Source of the DNA: Rhodobacterales bacterium
Lineage (GTDB): Bacteria; Pseudomonadota; Alphaproteobacteria; Caulobacterales; Hyphomonadaceae
Assembly (NCBI GenBank): GCA_014763715.1
Contig: JACXUV010000012.1
Coordinates: 1-64,000 of the forward strand
DNA: 64,000 bases
Direction: 5' to 3'
Positions within the stretch are counted from its first letter, which is position 1. Every line of letters starts with the position of its first letter. A program made the position numbers and the translations under genes. The notes beneath the pieces were generated by a model, which searched no databases, was not told the DNA's origin, and worked only from the letters and a program-made list of their open reading frames with translations. Positions 23,860 to 33,061 of the stretch are shown one piece after another.

Positions 23860-25284
23860 TTATTTGCCCAGCAGTTTCTTGATGAAGGATTTCTGCTGCA
23901 CTTCGACTGACCGGCCGGTCAGCAGCGATGCCAGATGGTCGATCGCTTGAGAGGAACGCGCTGTGGCATCCGTCTCGGAAATCATCTGACCATTATTGGC
24001 AGCCGTACCGAACAACTCCGGTTCAAACGGCAGGATCACCTCAGGTTCCACACCGATTGCAGCACCAAAATCCTTCACCGGAATTTCCGGCCGCTTCGGC
24101 ACGCCGGACATATTGATGATCAGGCGCGGCGGCGTGTCGTTCGGTCGCGCGGCTTTCAGCTGGTCGATATAGTTCTTGCCATTCCGCAGGGATGCCAGAT
24201 CCGGCTGACAGACGATGATCACTTCATCGGAGGCCACCAGCGTACGCTGGACCCAGCGGCTCCAGACATGCGGCAGGTCGAGCACAAGGTAAGGAACGTT
24301 CCGCCGGACCACTTCGATCACCGACAGATATGACTCGTCCGGAATATCCATGATCTGGCCAATTGAGGCCGGCGCCGTAAACAGAGACAGGCGGTCGCTG
24401 GCCTTGGCCAAAAGACGCTCGATCACAGCATCGTCGGCACGCTCCGGCTGAAGCAGGGCGTCTGCGACGGTTTGCGTCGGCTCCTGGTTGAAGTCGAGCG
24501 CCGTCGTTCCGAACGACAGGTCCAGGTCAACCAGAGTTGTGTTCACCTTGGTCGTCTCGGCAAGCGCCCAGGCCAGGTTATGCGCGATCGTGGATGCCCC
24601 TACCCCGCCCTTGGCCCCGACCACAGAGATCTGCTTCCCAACGAAGGGGGCATCCGGATCCGCAAACAGCCCCGAAATCGTCCGGAGAATCTGCAGGGGC
24701 TGGAATGGCGGCACCATGTATTCACTGACACCGCGCGCCACGAGCTGGCGGTAAAGAGCAATATCGTTGATGGCACCGATCACCATCACCTTGACCGTCT
24801 CATCGCAATGCTCAGCCAGCCTGTCGATTTCCGACAGGAGCTGGGCCGAACGTGCCGTCGACTCGATCACCAGGAGATTTGGCGTTGGGTTTTGGCGCAT
24901 ATAGTCGATCGCAGCTGGAATGCCGCCAGCATGAGACTGAAGCGTTGCACGGCCCATGCGCCGGTCGCGCTCGCAAACCTCCATCAGGAGGCGCGTTTCA
25001 TCACGCTCATAGAAGACCTGGATCGAAATGGCCGGCAGAACAGCATCTCCGCCGACCCCATCGTCCATGGCGGTGAAAATCGGCTGATCGTGCTCAAGCT
25101 CGCGCTGAGGCGTCTCAAGATCGACAATGACGGGCGAATCCTGTGCTGGCACGGTAGCTTGCTCTTCCCTAGGCAACACCAGATCAGCCATCGGGTCGTC
25201 GGCAAAAACGTCTTCGAAATCAGATTCGAAATCGGACTCGAGGAGCGGATTTTCTTTGGGCATAGCCTGTAGATCCCTTGTCAT
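23860..25284 (-). CDS. cpaE: Tad pilus localisation ATPase CpaE (TadZ)
   Basis: 474 residues. An acidic N-terminus (about 1-60) precedes a receiver-like domain without obvious phosphorylation site (about 85-205). A MinD/ParA ATPase domain follows with deviant Walker A GAKGGVGASTIAHNLAWAL and TTLVDLDLSFGTTALDF. CpaE/TadZ directs the pilus machine to the cell pole. The C-terminus is basic (FIKKLLGK). It lies 5 bases after cpaD. Confidence 0.94.
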   Translation of the reverse strand: MTRDLQAMPKENPLLESDFESDFEDVFADDPMADLVLPREEQATVPAQDSPVIVDLETPQRELEHDQPIFTAMDDGVGGDAVLPAISIQVFYERDETRLLMEVCERDRRMGRATLQSHAGGIPAAIDYMRQNPTPNLLVIESTARSAQLLSEIDRLAEHCDETVKVMVIGAINDIALYRQLVARGVSEYMVPPFQPLQILRTISGLFADPDAPFVGKQISVVGAKGGVGASTIAHNLAWALAETTKVNTTLVDLDLSFGTTALDFNQEPTQTVADALLQPERADDAVIERLLAKASDRLSLFTAPASIGQIMDIPDESYLSVIEVVRRNVPYLVLDLPHVWSRWVQRTLVASDEVIIVCQPDLASLRNGKNYIDQLKAARPNDTPPRLIINMSGVPKRPEIPVKDFGAAIGVEPEVILPFEPELFGTAANNGQMISETDATARSSQAIDHLASLLTGRSVEVQQKSFIKKLLGK

Positions 25285-25289
25285 ACGCT

Positions 25290-26003
25290 CTAGTTCGAAA
25301 TGGCCTGAGACACGGTGCCAGACTCCTGGCTGGTACGTGTCGACCCGGTCGATTCACCCTCACGGAATTTTTCGAGGATAACGCCGCGGCGGATCGGGTC
25401 GCCCTTGTCCAGCGCCCGCGTACCCAGCAGGTCTGCCGGGTCCGCAATCATGGCAGCCAGATTTGACCGCACAGCGCACCCCAGATTCGACTGCTCATTG
25501 TTGGAGCTGAGATCGGCGAAATCCATTCCCGCTTGTGACGGACAATCCGGCGCAATGGCTTCATAGGCCTGGAAGGCAAGGATCATAGGCTCGGATACCG
25601 GTGAACCTTCGCCATGATGGGTGCCTTTGATTTCCTCATACTGCACGCCGTTCTCATATGCGATCGCTCGCGCTTCGGCGACGGCAGCAACAGCCAGCTG
25701 AGGGTTGGCGGAAGATTCCGGCAGCGACATGATCAATGGACCATGTCCGTGATCACGATAGGCCGCGACAAACCTTGTGATCGCGCTCCGGTCCGCCAGG
25801 CTGATCTGGGATGCCTGCGGATGGATCTCGATCTCCAGGAACTCTGTCTTCTTCTGAACGCTGATCGCATTGCGGTCGAGCACCGTACCCTGCAGGTAGG
25901 AAGCAGGTACATTCGTTGGCGCAGAACTCGCGCAGGCAGCCAGCACGGTCAGCCCAACACCGGCAGCCATCAGAGTGTATGTGGATTTCAGGATATTGGT
26001 CAC
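25290..26003 (-). CDS. cpaD: Tad pilus lipoprotein CpaD
   Basis: 237 residues. Signal peptide with lipobox LTVLAACAS (Cys at about 24). The CpaD domain includes LEIEIHPQASQISLADRSAI and the C-terminal DFADLSSNNEQSNLGCAVRSNLAAMIADPADLLGTR, the family's best-conserved block. It is thought to stabilise the CpaC secretin in the periplasm and outer membrane. Located 11 bases after cpaC. Confidence 0.93.
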   Translation of the reverse strand: MTNILKSTYTLMAAGVGLTVLAACASSAPTNVPASYLQGTVLDRNAISVQKKTEFLEIEIHPQASQISLADRSAITRFVAAYRDHGHGPLIMSLPESSANPQLAVAAVAEARAIAYENGVQYEEIKGTHHGEGSPVSEPMILAFQAYEAIAPDCPSQAGMDFADLSSNNEQSNLGCAVRSNLAAMIADPADLLGTRALDKGDPIRRGVILEKFREGESTGSTRTSQESGTVSQAISN

Positions 26004-26014
26004 CTTCTGCTCCC

Positions 26015-27571
26015 CTATTCCTCGATAAAGCCCACGGGGGCGCGGTATTCCGATGCCGGGACGGAGGCACCATCGCGGCCATATTGTTCATTCAGCTTGC
26101 CGAAGAAGATGGTCTTCGCATCCGACGCATTCGCATATCCGTCTGCCGGCGTTCTCAACTGGTTCTTGCTGGTCGGATCGACCAGGTAAGGCGTCACGAT
26201 GACAACCAGCTCCGTTTCTTCCTGAATGAAGTCACGCGAACGGAACAAGGCGCCCAGGATTGGAAGCTTTTTGAGCCCCGGAATCTGGTCCAGGCTCTGG
26301 CGGGATTTTGACTGGATGAGACCGGCCATCATCATGGAGCCACCCGAAGGAAGTTCAATGACCGACTCCGCCCTACGAACAGAAAGTGCCGGCAAAGTCA
26401 CACCTTCATAGGTCGTTGTGTTCCCCTGATTATCGACAATCGTGCTGCTTTCCCCCTGGAAAGCACCTTCCGAGCTCAGCTCTGAAACCTCGGTCGAAAC
26501 TTTTAGTGAAATACGGCCTTCGGAGAGCACGACCGGCGTAAAGCCAAGCCCAACACCATAGGGCTTGAATTCAATGGTGATCCGTCCGTTCTGGTCCTGC
26601 CCGACCGGCACAGGGAACTCACCACCGGCAAGGAATTTCGCGCTCTCTCCGGACATCGCAACAATGTTTGGTTCCGCCAATGTCTTGACGATACCAATCC
26701 GCTCCAAGGCATTCAGCTCAAGTCCGATACTCGACTGGAGATCGCTACCCACATAGTTCGTATAGGCTCCGCCTAACGAGAACCCGCCCAACGCACGCCC
26801 CTGAATTGGGTAGGTCAGGCCGGTGCCGATATCCGTAGAAACGTCGAATGGAAGACCAGGCGCCAGAACGGTCGTGTCGGCAGATACAGGCGGATTGCCC
26901 GTATAAAGCTGCTTCTCCACCAGATTGCTCAGATCACCGAAAGTTGGTGAGCCTGTGAGGTTGATCCCCAGCTGCTTGATCGCATTACGCTGCATCTCGA
27001 CAATGCGGACCTCAAGCAGAACCTGATCCTTCGCCGCGATGTCGATCATATTGACGATCTTGGTGGTTTCATCCGGACGTAGATAAGCCTCGACCAGACG
27101 CTGCACAGCATCCGATTCAGCGAGGCTGTCGGTTGTCCCGGTGATGACCACACTGCCATTCAGGCCTTCGATCTTCACACGCGCGCCCGGCACATGACGG
27201 GCAATCAATTGTTCGATGCTGGCCATGTCCATCTCGACATTGATTTCGAGATTGAGGAGCTGGTTACCATCGCGATCGAACACGAAAGCATTGGTCTGAC
27301 CGTAGTTGATACCCCGGAAGATAATCCGCTGAGATGTCTGGACAACGGCATCGGCGATATTTGGATTCGTGATGACGACATCCGCAGCCGGCGAACCAAG
27401 ATCGACAATAGTCGACTTGTTCAGACCAAGCGTCACTTGCTGGCTGAACGGGGAATCGCCTGGCTGGGTGATCTGCGTCGCGAGTCCATTCGGACCAGCG
27501 ATCGCCACTGGTCCCATGATGATCGACAATGCAAAAACCGCTGCCGATCTGACTGACAGAAAGACCTTCAT
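26015..27571 (-). CDS. cpaC: Tad pilus outer-membrane secretin CpaC (RcpA)
   Basis: 518 residues. Signal peptide, then an N-terminal domain (about 35-120, NPNIADAVVQTSQRIIF, DRDGNQLLNLE), a BON-like segment (GLNGSVVITGTTDSLAES) and the secretin domain (about 250-490) with ALERIGIVKTLAEPNIVAMSG and ELPSGGSMMMAGLIQSKSRQSLDQIPGLKKLPILGALFRS. It forms the outer-membrane channel for Flp pili. It starts 3 bases after the cpaB stop. Confidence 0.96.
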   Translation of the reverse strand: MKVFLSVRSAAVFALSIIMGPVAIAGPNGLATQITQPGDSPFSQQVTLGLNKSTIVDLGSPAADVVITNPNIADAVVQTSQRIIFRGINYGQTNAFVFDRDGNQLLNLEINVEMDMASIEQLIARHVPGARVKIEGLNGSVVITGTTDSLAESDAVQRLVEAYLRPDETTKIVNMIDIAAKDQVLLEVRIVEMQRNAIKQLGINLTGSPTFGDLSNLVEKQLYTGNPPVSADTTVLAPGLPFDVSTDIGTGLTYPIQGRALGGFSLGGAYTNYVGSDLQSSIGLELNALERIGIVKTLAEPNIVAMSGESAKFLAGGEFPVPVGQDQNGRITIEFKPYGVGLGFTPVVLSEGRISLKVSTEVSELSSEGAFQGESSTIVDNQGNTTTYEGVTLPALSVRRAESVIELPSGGSMMMAGLIQSKSRQSLDQIPGLKKLPILGALFRSRDFIQEETELVVIVTPYLVDPTSKNQLRTPADGYANASDAKTIFFGKLNEQYGRDGASVPASEYRAPVGFIEE

Positions 27572-27574
27572 AAC

Positions 27575-28417
27575 TCAGCTACCCCCAAGGCCGGCAGAGG
27601 CCTGGCCATTGCGATAAATTGTGACGCTGTTGCCAGGAGAATTCCCACCCTGGAGAAGATCCGTACGGGCACCCCGTGACCCGGTGTCGCGCGCATCCGC
27701 CCAGGGACGCAGCGACAGCGAGATCGTTCCGAGCCGCTGCGCATGCGCAATCAGTTCGGCTTCTTCTGGTTTCACTTCCAGGGTCGCCGTATTGCCGATC
27801 TGTGATGCCGCTTCCGACTCTCCCTGGTAAAACACCTGGTCGATTGCAAGCACCCGGACATTTTTAAGAATGGTTTCCGTTACCGGACGCTCAATGACAG
27901 CCTCCGCCATCGCAACCTGCGCCTGGTATGTCAGAATGACATCCACCCGGTCATCCGGAAGGATGAAGCCACCCGAAGCAGATTCCGTAGAGATCTCAAC
28001 GGAGATGGCCCGCATGCCAGGGGTCAGCAACGCAGCCATGAAGCCGGTCTCCCCTTTCTTCACGAGCTTCTGCGGCAGGATGGGCTCTTCTGCATAAATC
28101 GAAATGCGAACCACGCTGCCTGACAGTTCGGAAATCGCGTCCGCGTTGTCTTCTTCAGTCTGGTAACCGGCGACAACATTGTTTTCCGGCCAGGGGGCCC
28201 ACTCGAAGTCGTCCGGTGACAGAAGCTCTCCGACCACCAGGTCGCGCCGGGCGACCAGGACATTGGTTTCCGAGACTTCCTTGGTTTGAACCAGCGTCTG
28301 CTGCTCCGTGACGGTTTGCATCACGGTACGCGGTTGGGTCAGCCCCCGGACAAGAAACGCCGCAGCGATGGCCGCAGCGGCCGCGCCAACCAGAATAATG
28401 AGACGCATCGGCGACAT
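27575..28417 (-). CDS. cpaB: Tad pilus assembly protein CpaB (RcpC)
   Basis: 280 residues. N-terminal anchor (RLIILVGAAAAAIAAAFLV), then an SAF domain at about residues 50-120 (TNVLVARRDLVVGELLSPDDFEW) and the RcpC/CpaB domain with PGMRAISVEISTESASGGFILPDDRVDVILTY. It is a periplasmic factor coupling the secretin to the inner-membrane machine. The C-terminus is Ser/Gly-rich. First gene of the uninterrupted run cpaB-cpaC-cpaD-cpaE-cpaF-tadB-tadC. Confidence 0.94.
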   Translation of the reverse strand: MSPMRLIILVGAAAAAIAAAFLVRGLTQPRTVMQTVTEQQTLVQTKEVSETNVLVARRDLVVGELLSPDDFEWAPWPENNVVAGYQTEEDNADAISELSGSVVRISIYAEEPILPQKLVKKGETGFMAALLTPGMRAISVEISTESASGGFILPDDRVDVILTYQAQVAMAEAVIERPVTETILKNVRVLAIDQVFYQGESEAASQIGNTATLEVKPEEAELIAHAQRLGTISLSLRPWADARDTGSRGARTDLLQGGNSPGNSVTIYRNGQASAGLGGS

Positions 28418-28518
28418 GGAGCCTAACTCCCTTCAGTTACGGTACACGGGGACTCTGGCTGATCAGCGCTATGGTCCCCATCCATGCGCCAGATTCTCAC
28501 AGCTCGACTAAAGCAACG

Positions 28519-29049
28519 TTAACCGATTACTCCGGCAAATTTTAACGTTTGAGAAAGGATTGGAGACCCGGAAGCCGCCAGGAACACACCCGCTGCGATG
28601 GCCACGCCATAAGGCACGCCGGCGTTTTCCTCAAAGGGAGCCCGGACTGGTGCGGGCAGGATTGCAGCCGGCACCATGTTACGAACCAGAACGATAACAA
28701 CGGCGCAAAGGCCACCGACGACCGCCATGGCCAGCACGAATGGAAAAGCAGCCGAAGGACCGACCCAGAGCATAACGGCCGGGATCATCTTGGCGTCCCC
28801 TCCCCCGAATATACGGAAGGCGAACAGGGCAAAGCCGATGACGAATGCGGCAAGCCCCGCCAGGACATGACCAATGAGAACTTCTATCGGCAAACCCGAG
28901 ACCGCCGCTGCAGGAATGAACAGGCCCGCAAGGGTCAGGTTCAGCCAATTCGGAATTGTCAGGCTATTGATGTCGTGCAAAGCGGCGAAAAGGCATAGGG
29001 CCAGAAACAGACCACCCAGAACAAACAGAACCATATCCACATTCCCCAT
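28519..29049 (-). CDS. cpaA: prepilin peptidase CpaA (TadV), type IV leader peptidase family
   Basis: 176 residues, about six membrane helices. The two catalytic aspartates of the aspartic prepilin peptidases are in LHDINSLTIPNWLN and FGGGDAKMIPA (GxGD-type). It lacks the N-terminal methylase domain of PilD, as normal for TadV. It processes Flp and the two TadE-like pseudopilins after the conserved Gly. Separated from cpaB by 101 bases and from flp by 125 bases with a hairpin. Confidence 0.94.
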   Translation of the reverse strand: MGNVDMVLFVLGGLFLALCLFAALHDINSLTIPNWLNLTLAGLFIPAAAVSGLPIEVLIGHVLAGLAAFVIGFALFAFRIFGGGDAKMIPAVMLWVGPSAAFPFVLAMAVVGGLCAVVIVLVRNMVPAAILPAPVRAPFEENAGVPYGVAIAAGVFLAASGSPILSQTLKFAGVIG

Positions 29050-29126
29050 CTCGTGAGATGAGCGGGACCCTGCCTCCTAAATCCTAAGGAATGCTAATCG
29101 CGCCTTTTTTGAACGCCGGGCATAGA

Positions 29127-29158
29127 AAAAGGCCGCCAGGTTTCCCTAGCGGCCTTTT
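29127..29158 (-). terminator. hairpin terminator after flp
   Basis: AAAAGGCCGC and GCGGCCTTTT form a perfect 10-bp stem with a 12-base loop, followed on the minus strand by TTTTTC. It should end most flp transcripts, letting the major pilin be made in excess over the assembly genes. Confidence 0.8.
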
Positions 29159-29174
29159 CATGATCAGCCTGCGC

Positions 29175-29348
29175 TTACTGAGCAGCGTTGGCGTTAGCGA
29201 TCTCGGTGCTGACCTTCGAGAAGGTAGCGTTGGCGTTCGTGCCGAGGGCCGAAACACCACCGATGATGGCAACAGCGATCAGAGCGGCGATCAGGCCGTA
29301 TTCGATAGCGGTTGCGCCCGATTCGTCTTTCAGAAAACGTGCAAACAT
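29175..29348 (-). CDS. flp: Flp/Fap-type major pilin subunit
   Basis: 57 residues. The prepilin begins MFARFLKDESG, is cut after that Gly, and the mature protein starts ATAIEYGLIAALIAV, the Flp motif with Glu5 and adjacent Tyr. The rest (GGVSALGTNANATFSKV) is a short polar tail. It is the structural subunit of the Tad pilus. It has its own terminator and lies at the head of the minus-strand pilus genes. Confidence 0.96.
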   Translation of the reverse strand: MFARFLKDESGATAIEYGLIAALIAVAIIGGVSALGTNANATFSKVSTEIANANAAQ

Positions 29349-29640
29349 TGGAAACTCCCATCATGCATTTGTTAGCGCCCCGGATTGCTTTGTCTGCCGG
29401 AACAGGTCTGACCCTAGCTGATTATTGTTCACAGCCAGTTTAGAGAAACAGAAATTCCATGAAGGGGTTACAGGGATTTGTTTACTACCTGAATCCGGAT
29501 ACGGACAGGATCGGCCCCTGTGGCCGAGCTGGGATTCTTTATATACATAAACCACCTGGAAAAGCGAGTGCTTTACCAATTAGCACTCCTGAAACTTTCT
29601 TCAGACAAATTGCGCCAAACCGTTCCTGGAGTGACTGGAC
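29349..29640. promoter_or_regulatory. divergent promoter region between flp and the plus-strand pilus genes
   Basis: 292 bases without a gene, AT-richer than its surroundings. It contains TATATACAT near 29541, a plausible -10 for the plus strand, and the inverted repeat described separately. I saw no clear TTAA-N7-TTAA CtrA site. Promoters for both directions should lie here. Confidence 0.6.
29566..29588. promoter_or_regulatory. 7-bp inverted repeat upstream of the secretin-N-domain gene
   Basis: GAGTGCT and AGCACTC around a 9-base centre, about 50 bases before the ATG at 29641. A candidate operator or leader hairpin. Confidence 0.4.
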
Positions 29641-30084
29641 ATGAAGAATTTCGCCCGGACATGCGCATTCGGTCTGGCAAGCGGCCTGATGGTGCTGCCG
29701 GCTGTGGCAGGCCCTCTGACTGTTGAAGCCAACAAAACTGTCCCACTCAAGCTTAAGGGTACGGCGGCCAGTGTCGTGCTGGGCAACCAGAATATTGCCG
29801 ATGTCGCGGTTCATGATGAACATCTGATCTTCATTACAGGCAAAACCTTCGGCACCACGAACCTCATGGTGTTTGACCGGTCAGGAAATCAGCTCCTGAA
29901 TACTGAGGTTGTCGTAACGGTGAATTCCTCAAACCTGGTCACCGTAAACCGCAGCGGCACAAACTTTACCTATGACTGCGCACCGGCCTGTCGCCCAGTT
30001 GCCAGCCCAGGTGACAACGCTGAATTCTTCGATGAGCTGATGCAACAGCAACGCGGTATGCAGGCGCTGACAGAAGGCGATTGA
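29641..30084 (+). CDS. stand-alone pilus secretin N-terminal domain protein
   Basis: 147 residues. Signal peptide ending near MVLPAVAG. Residues about 25-105 match the N-terminal domain of CpaC from this same locus: NQNIADVAV versus NPNIADAVV, and DRSGNQLLNTE versus DRDGNQLLNLE, so it is the pilus-formation N-terminal (T2SS/T3SS N0-like) domain without a secretin. A Cys pair (YDCAPACRP) follows at about residues 116-121. It probably sits in the periplasm with the Tad machine, perhaps touching CpaC. Head of the divergent transcript with two TadE-like genes. Confidence 0.87.
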   Translation: MKNFARTCAFGLASGLMVLPAVAGPLTVEANKTVPLKLKGTAASVVLGNQNIADVAVHDEHLIFITGKTFGTTNLMVFDRSGNQLLNTEVVVTVNSSNLVTVNRSGTNFTYDCAPACRPVASPGDNAEFFDELMQQQRGMQALTEGD

Positions 30085-30220
30085 TCCTTCTGGCAGACCA
30101 GCCATGGATCGCCCCAGCCGCTCAGAAGTTATTCGGTGAAATTTTCAAGAACACCGAAACCGAAGACAAACCCCAATCTGATACTCAGGAAGTTGAGCGA
30201 CTCTGGAAGAGGGGTTTGGG

Positions 30221-30781
30221 ATGCGTTCACCACACAAGGGATTCCTTGTCTCCCGCCTGTCCCGCAAACTTGCGGAATGGACGGAGGAGCGCCGTGGGCA
30301 AGCCGCGGTGGAATTCGCACTGATCGCCGCGCCCTTCTTCTTTATTATCTTTGGACTGATGGAAATTTGCATGATTTTCATCATGTCGACAGTCCTGGAA
30401 CATGCAATATCGGATGCATCACGCGAAATCCGGACTGGCCAGGCACAGGGCGCAGGTTTTTCGGAAGTCGAATTCCGCAAGTCGGTCTGTGACAATATGT
30501 TCGGACTTATGAGCTGCGATTCAAAGCTGCATATCGACGTCAAACGCCTGAGCAGTTTCAGCTCTGCGGATCTCAGCTCCCCGCTGGATGCTGACGGCAA
30601 TTTCGACGATAGCGGCTTTGACTTCCAACCTGGCAGCGCCAACGACATTGTTGCAGTCCGCGTGTACTACGAATGGAGCCTGATCACACCGATCCTCTCG
30701 GCACCGCTCGCCAACATGCCTAATGGAAAGCGCATGCTCCAGGCCAGCGCCGTCTTCCGCAATGAACCGTTCGGAGACTGA
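30221..30781 (+). CDS. tadE: TadE-like minor pseudopilin
   Basis: 186 residues. After a basic leader, RRGQAAVEFALIAAPFFFIIFGLMEI is the TadE signature: predicted cleavage after Gly, Glu5-like residue, then a membrane helix at about residues 28-52. The extracytoplasmic part has two cysteines (SVCDNMFGLMSCDSK). TadE proteins are processed by the TadV/CpaA peptidase and prime Flp pilus assembly. The next gene follows after 2 bases. Confidence 0.9.
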   Translation: MRSPHKGFLVSRLSRKLAEWTEERRGQAAVEFALIAAPFFFIIFGLMEICMIFIMSTVLEHAISDASREIRTGQAQGAGFSEVEFRKSVCDNMFGLMSCDSKLHIDVKRLSSFSSADLSSPLDADGNFDDSGFDFQPGSANDIVAVRVYYEWSLITPILSAPLANMPNGKRMLQASAVFRNEPFGD

Positions 30782-30783
30782 TC

Positions 30784-31389
30784 ATGAAAATCAGCTGGCT
30801 TCTCTCCACTCTCAATCCCCGCCTCAAATGGCGTGGCTTCCGTGGTCTCTGCTATAATGAACAGGGGATTTCTGCAGTCGAATTCGCCCTGATCGCACCA
30901 CTTCTCATCCTGCTTTATCTGGGCTCGATCGAGCTCAGCCTGCTGATGCAGGCTGATCGGCGCGTCACTCAGACCAGCGCGAGCCTCGGCGACCTGACAG
31001 CACGTCTGACGACCGTTACGGATACCGATATGGAAGAGATGTTCGCTGCTGCCAAAATCCTTATGGCCCCCTACGACGCTGATGCAGCGGAGATGCGCAT
31101 TTCCAGCATCGTGGACAATGGCGATGGCAACCCCAGAGTTGCCTGGTCAGAGGCGCACAACATGACCGCCTATTCCAAAGGTGAAACGGTAACCCTCCCT
31201 GATGGCATCATGCCCTCGCCGGGATCGGTCATCATGGCTGAGGTCAGCTACGACTATGCAAGCCAGTTCGGCTACATCGTCTCAACCTCGACCACTATCA
31301 GCGACAAATTCTACCTGCGCCCACGTCGCGTGTCCGAAATCGCTCGTGTGACGACTGCAGGTTCCAACTCATTCGGCCCAACCAGCTGA
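30784..31389 (+). CDS. second TadE/TadG-like pseudopilin
   Basis: 201 residues. The motif EQGISAVEFALIAPLLILLYLGSIEL at about residues 25-50 repeats the pseudopilin leader and helix. The remaining periplasmic part (about 60-200) has no vWA domain, so it is a TadE/TadF-type rather than TadG. Coupled to the upstream tadE gene, spaced by 2 bases, and followed by a strong terminator. Confidence 0.88.
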   Translation: MKISWLLSTLNPRLKWRGFRGLCYNEQGISAVEFALIAPLLILLYLGSIELSLLMQADRRVTQTSASLGDLTARLTTVTDTDMEEMFAAAKILMAPYDADAAEMRISSIVDNGDGNPRVAWSEAHNMTAYSKGETVTLPDGIMPSPGSVIMAEVSYDYASQFGYIVSTSTTISDKFYLRPRRVSEIARVTTAGSNSFGPTS

Positions 31390-31420
31390 TTTCCAACTCC
31401 TCTCCCAGGAGCATTTACCG

Positions 31421-31452
31421 AAAGGCCGGCATCTTTACAGGTGCCGGCCTTT
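31421..31452 (+). terminator. terminator after the plus-strand pilus genes
   Basis: AAAGGCCGGCA and TGCCGGCCTTT form an 11-bp perfect stem with a 10-base loop, followed by TTC. It lies between the convergent pseudopilin and UMF1 transporter genes and could serve both. Confidence 0.85.
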
Positions 31453-31465
31453 TTCTATCTGCAAG

Positions 31466-32953
31466 TCAGCTGTCAAAGCCGCGTTTGGGCGCATGGACTT
31501 TCCAGAGGATGACGAGACCGATCAGGAACATGACCCCGATACCGCCCATGCCAATCCGCTGGTTTCCTGTGATCCATGTCAGCAGGCTGACAATACCGGG
31601 CCCCATCCAGACGGTCACTGTGCCAGCAATGGCATAGAGGCCAAAGAACTCCCCGATACGCTCACGCGGCGCAATATGCACCAGCATGTAACGGCTGGAT
31701 GTAATACAGGCGACCACAGCGATGGCGACCGGAATGACCAGCAGGAAATAGGTTATGTCGGACAGGCTGCTGAAGAATGGGCTGTCCCAGACGGGCATGG
31801 CGGCGGGGATTGCCCCAAAGAACATCGACTGCGGCGTAATCGACAGCTGAATCACCAGGAACAGGGTCAGTGCGGAAATCTCCCAGACAAGCGCGAGCTT
31901 GGGCCCCAATAGCCTGTCCAGATACCCGCCGACAAAGCCGCCAACGGCCCCAAACAGCACGCCTGTAATTCCGAAGAAGAGAATTTCCACGCCGCTCCAG
32001 CCAAGGAATGTGCCGGCATAGACAGCCCCAAGGGTCAAAAGCGCCGACATGGCATCGGCGTAGATTGTGCGCGCGATGAGGAAGCGCATGGTTTGCGGGT
32101 GTTCGCCAAACAAGCCTTTCAGGTAGCGAAGGAGAACCGTAATTCGTTCCCCCAGCCCCTGCGCCTCGCCGGTATTGCGGGCCTCCCCCCGGAACACGTC
32201 TGCGGCGGCCTCTTTCCAGGATTTCCCACCCTTGGCGCCGTCGGGCATGAACAGGAAAAACGGAACCAGAAGCACGGCCATCCAGACAGCCACGAATGGT
32301 CCGGAGAAACGTTCTGGCGCGAATGTCTCCCGGTCCAGCTTGATCACCTGTTCTGCAGGCGCAAAGGGCAGACCGGTTCCTGGCAACAGAAGACCAAACA
32401 GGAAAAAGAACAGGATCCCGACACTCAGGATATTGCCCAGCGAGAGGCCCAGACCGGAAATATACGGCAGCGCACTCGGACGTCCTGCAGTTGGCAGCAT
32501 CGCATTGTGCAGCACCTCGGAATAACCATAGCAGCAATAAGCCACAGCCAGGATCATCATGGTCGGCCACATGGTAAGCGGCCCTTCGGGACGGGCCCAC
32601 CAAAGGCTGAAGGAACATGCGATCATCAAGGCCATGAAGAACGCAATCGGCGGTTTGCGCCGGCCGGCCTTGTCGGCAATGACACCCAGAAACGGCGCCG
32701 TCAGGGCGGTCACCACGCCGGCAATCGTGATGGTCAGGCCCGACAGGCTGAGGCCATGCTCCCCTCCCCCGGCAAGTTGTTTCGCGAAGTAAGGCGCGAA
32801 CACATAAATGACGATCAGGTTGTAGTACGGGTTACGCGCGCCTTCGAAGATTGCCCAGGCCAGCCCCTTGATCCCGAACGGCCCGCCATCGGCGCGCTCC
32901 GTTTCAGTTTCGGGCACAGCAAGAGTCGGTCCGACCACCTGCGTATCGCTCAT
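31466..32953 (-). CDS. MFS transporter of the UMF1 / Atg22-like family
   Basis: 495 residues with about 12 membrane helices. IKGLAWAIFEGARNPYYNLIVIYVFAPYFA is characteristic of the UMF1 branch, and GVIADKAGRRKPPI is the MFS loop 2-3 motif. Substrate unknown; fungal Atg22 exports amino acids from the vacuole. It lies immediately after murC in the position where murB is expected, but is 108 bases away and functionally unrelated. Confidence 0.88.
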   Translation of the reverse strand: MSDTQVVGPTLAVPETETERADGGPFGIKGLAWAIFEGARNPYYNLIVIYVFAPYFAKQLAGGGEHGLSLSGLTITIAGVVTALTAPFLGVIADKAGRRKPPIAFFMALMIACSFSLWWARPEGPLTMWPTMMILAVAYCCYGYSEVLHNAMLPTAGRPSALPYISGLGLSLGNILSVGILFFFLFGLLLPGTGLPFAPAEQVIKLDRETFAPERFSGPFVAVWMAVLLVPFFLFMPDGAKGGKSWKEAAADVFRGEARNTGEAQGLGERITVLLRYLKGLFGEHPQTMRFLIARTIYADAMSALLTLGAVYAGTFLGWSGVEILFFGITGVLFGAVGGFVGGYLDRLLGPKLALVWEISALTLFLVIQLSITPQSMFFGAIPAAMPVWDSPFFSSLSDITYFLLVIPVAIAVVACITSSRYMLVHIAPRERIGEFFGLYAIAGTVTVWMGPGIVSLLTWITGNQRIGMGGIGVMFLIGLVILWKVHAPKRGFDS

Positions 32954-33061
32954 ATGCTCTCACTCCCTTGGCCATGGATCGCCTCTTGTCGGGCGTTGGC
33001 GTCCAACCTGCGACAATGGAAGACAAAGGGGAAGAGACCCGGCGCGGTACTTGCCGCGAGG

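Noticed and set aside
29349-29640. CtrA site at the flp promoter
   Set aside because: Expected by analogy with Caulobacter pilA, but no TTAA-N7-TTAA was found.
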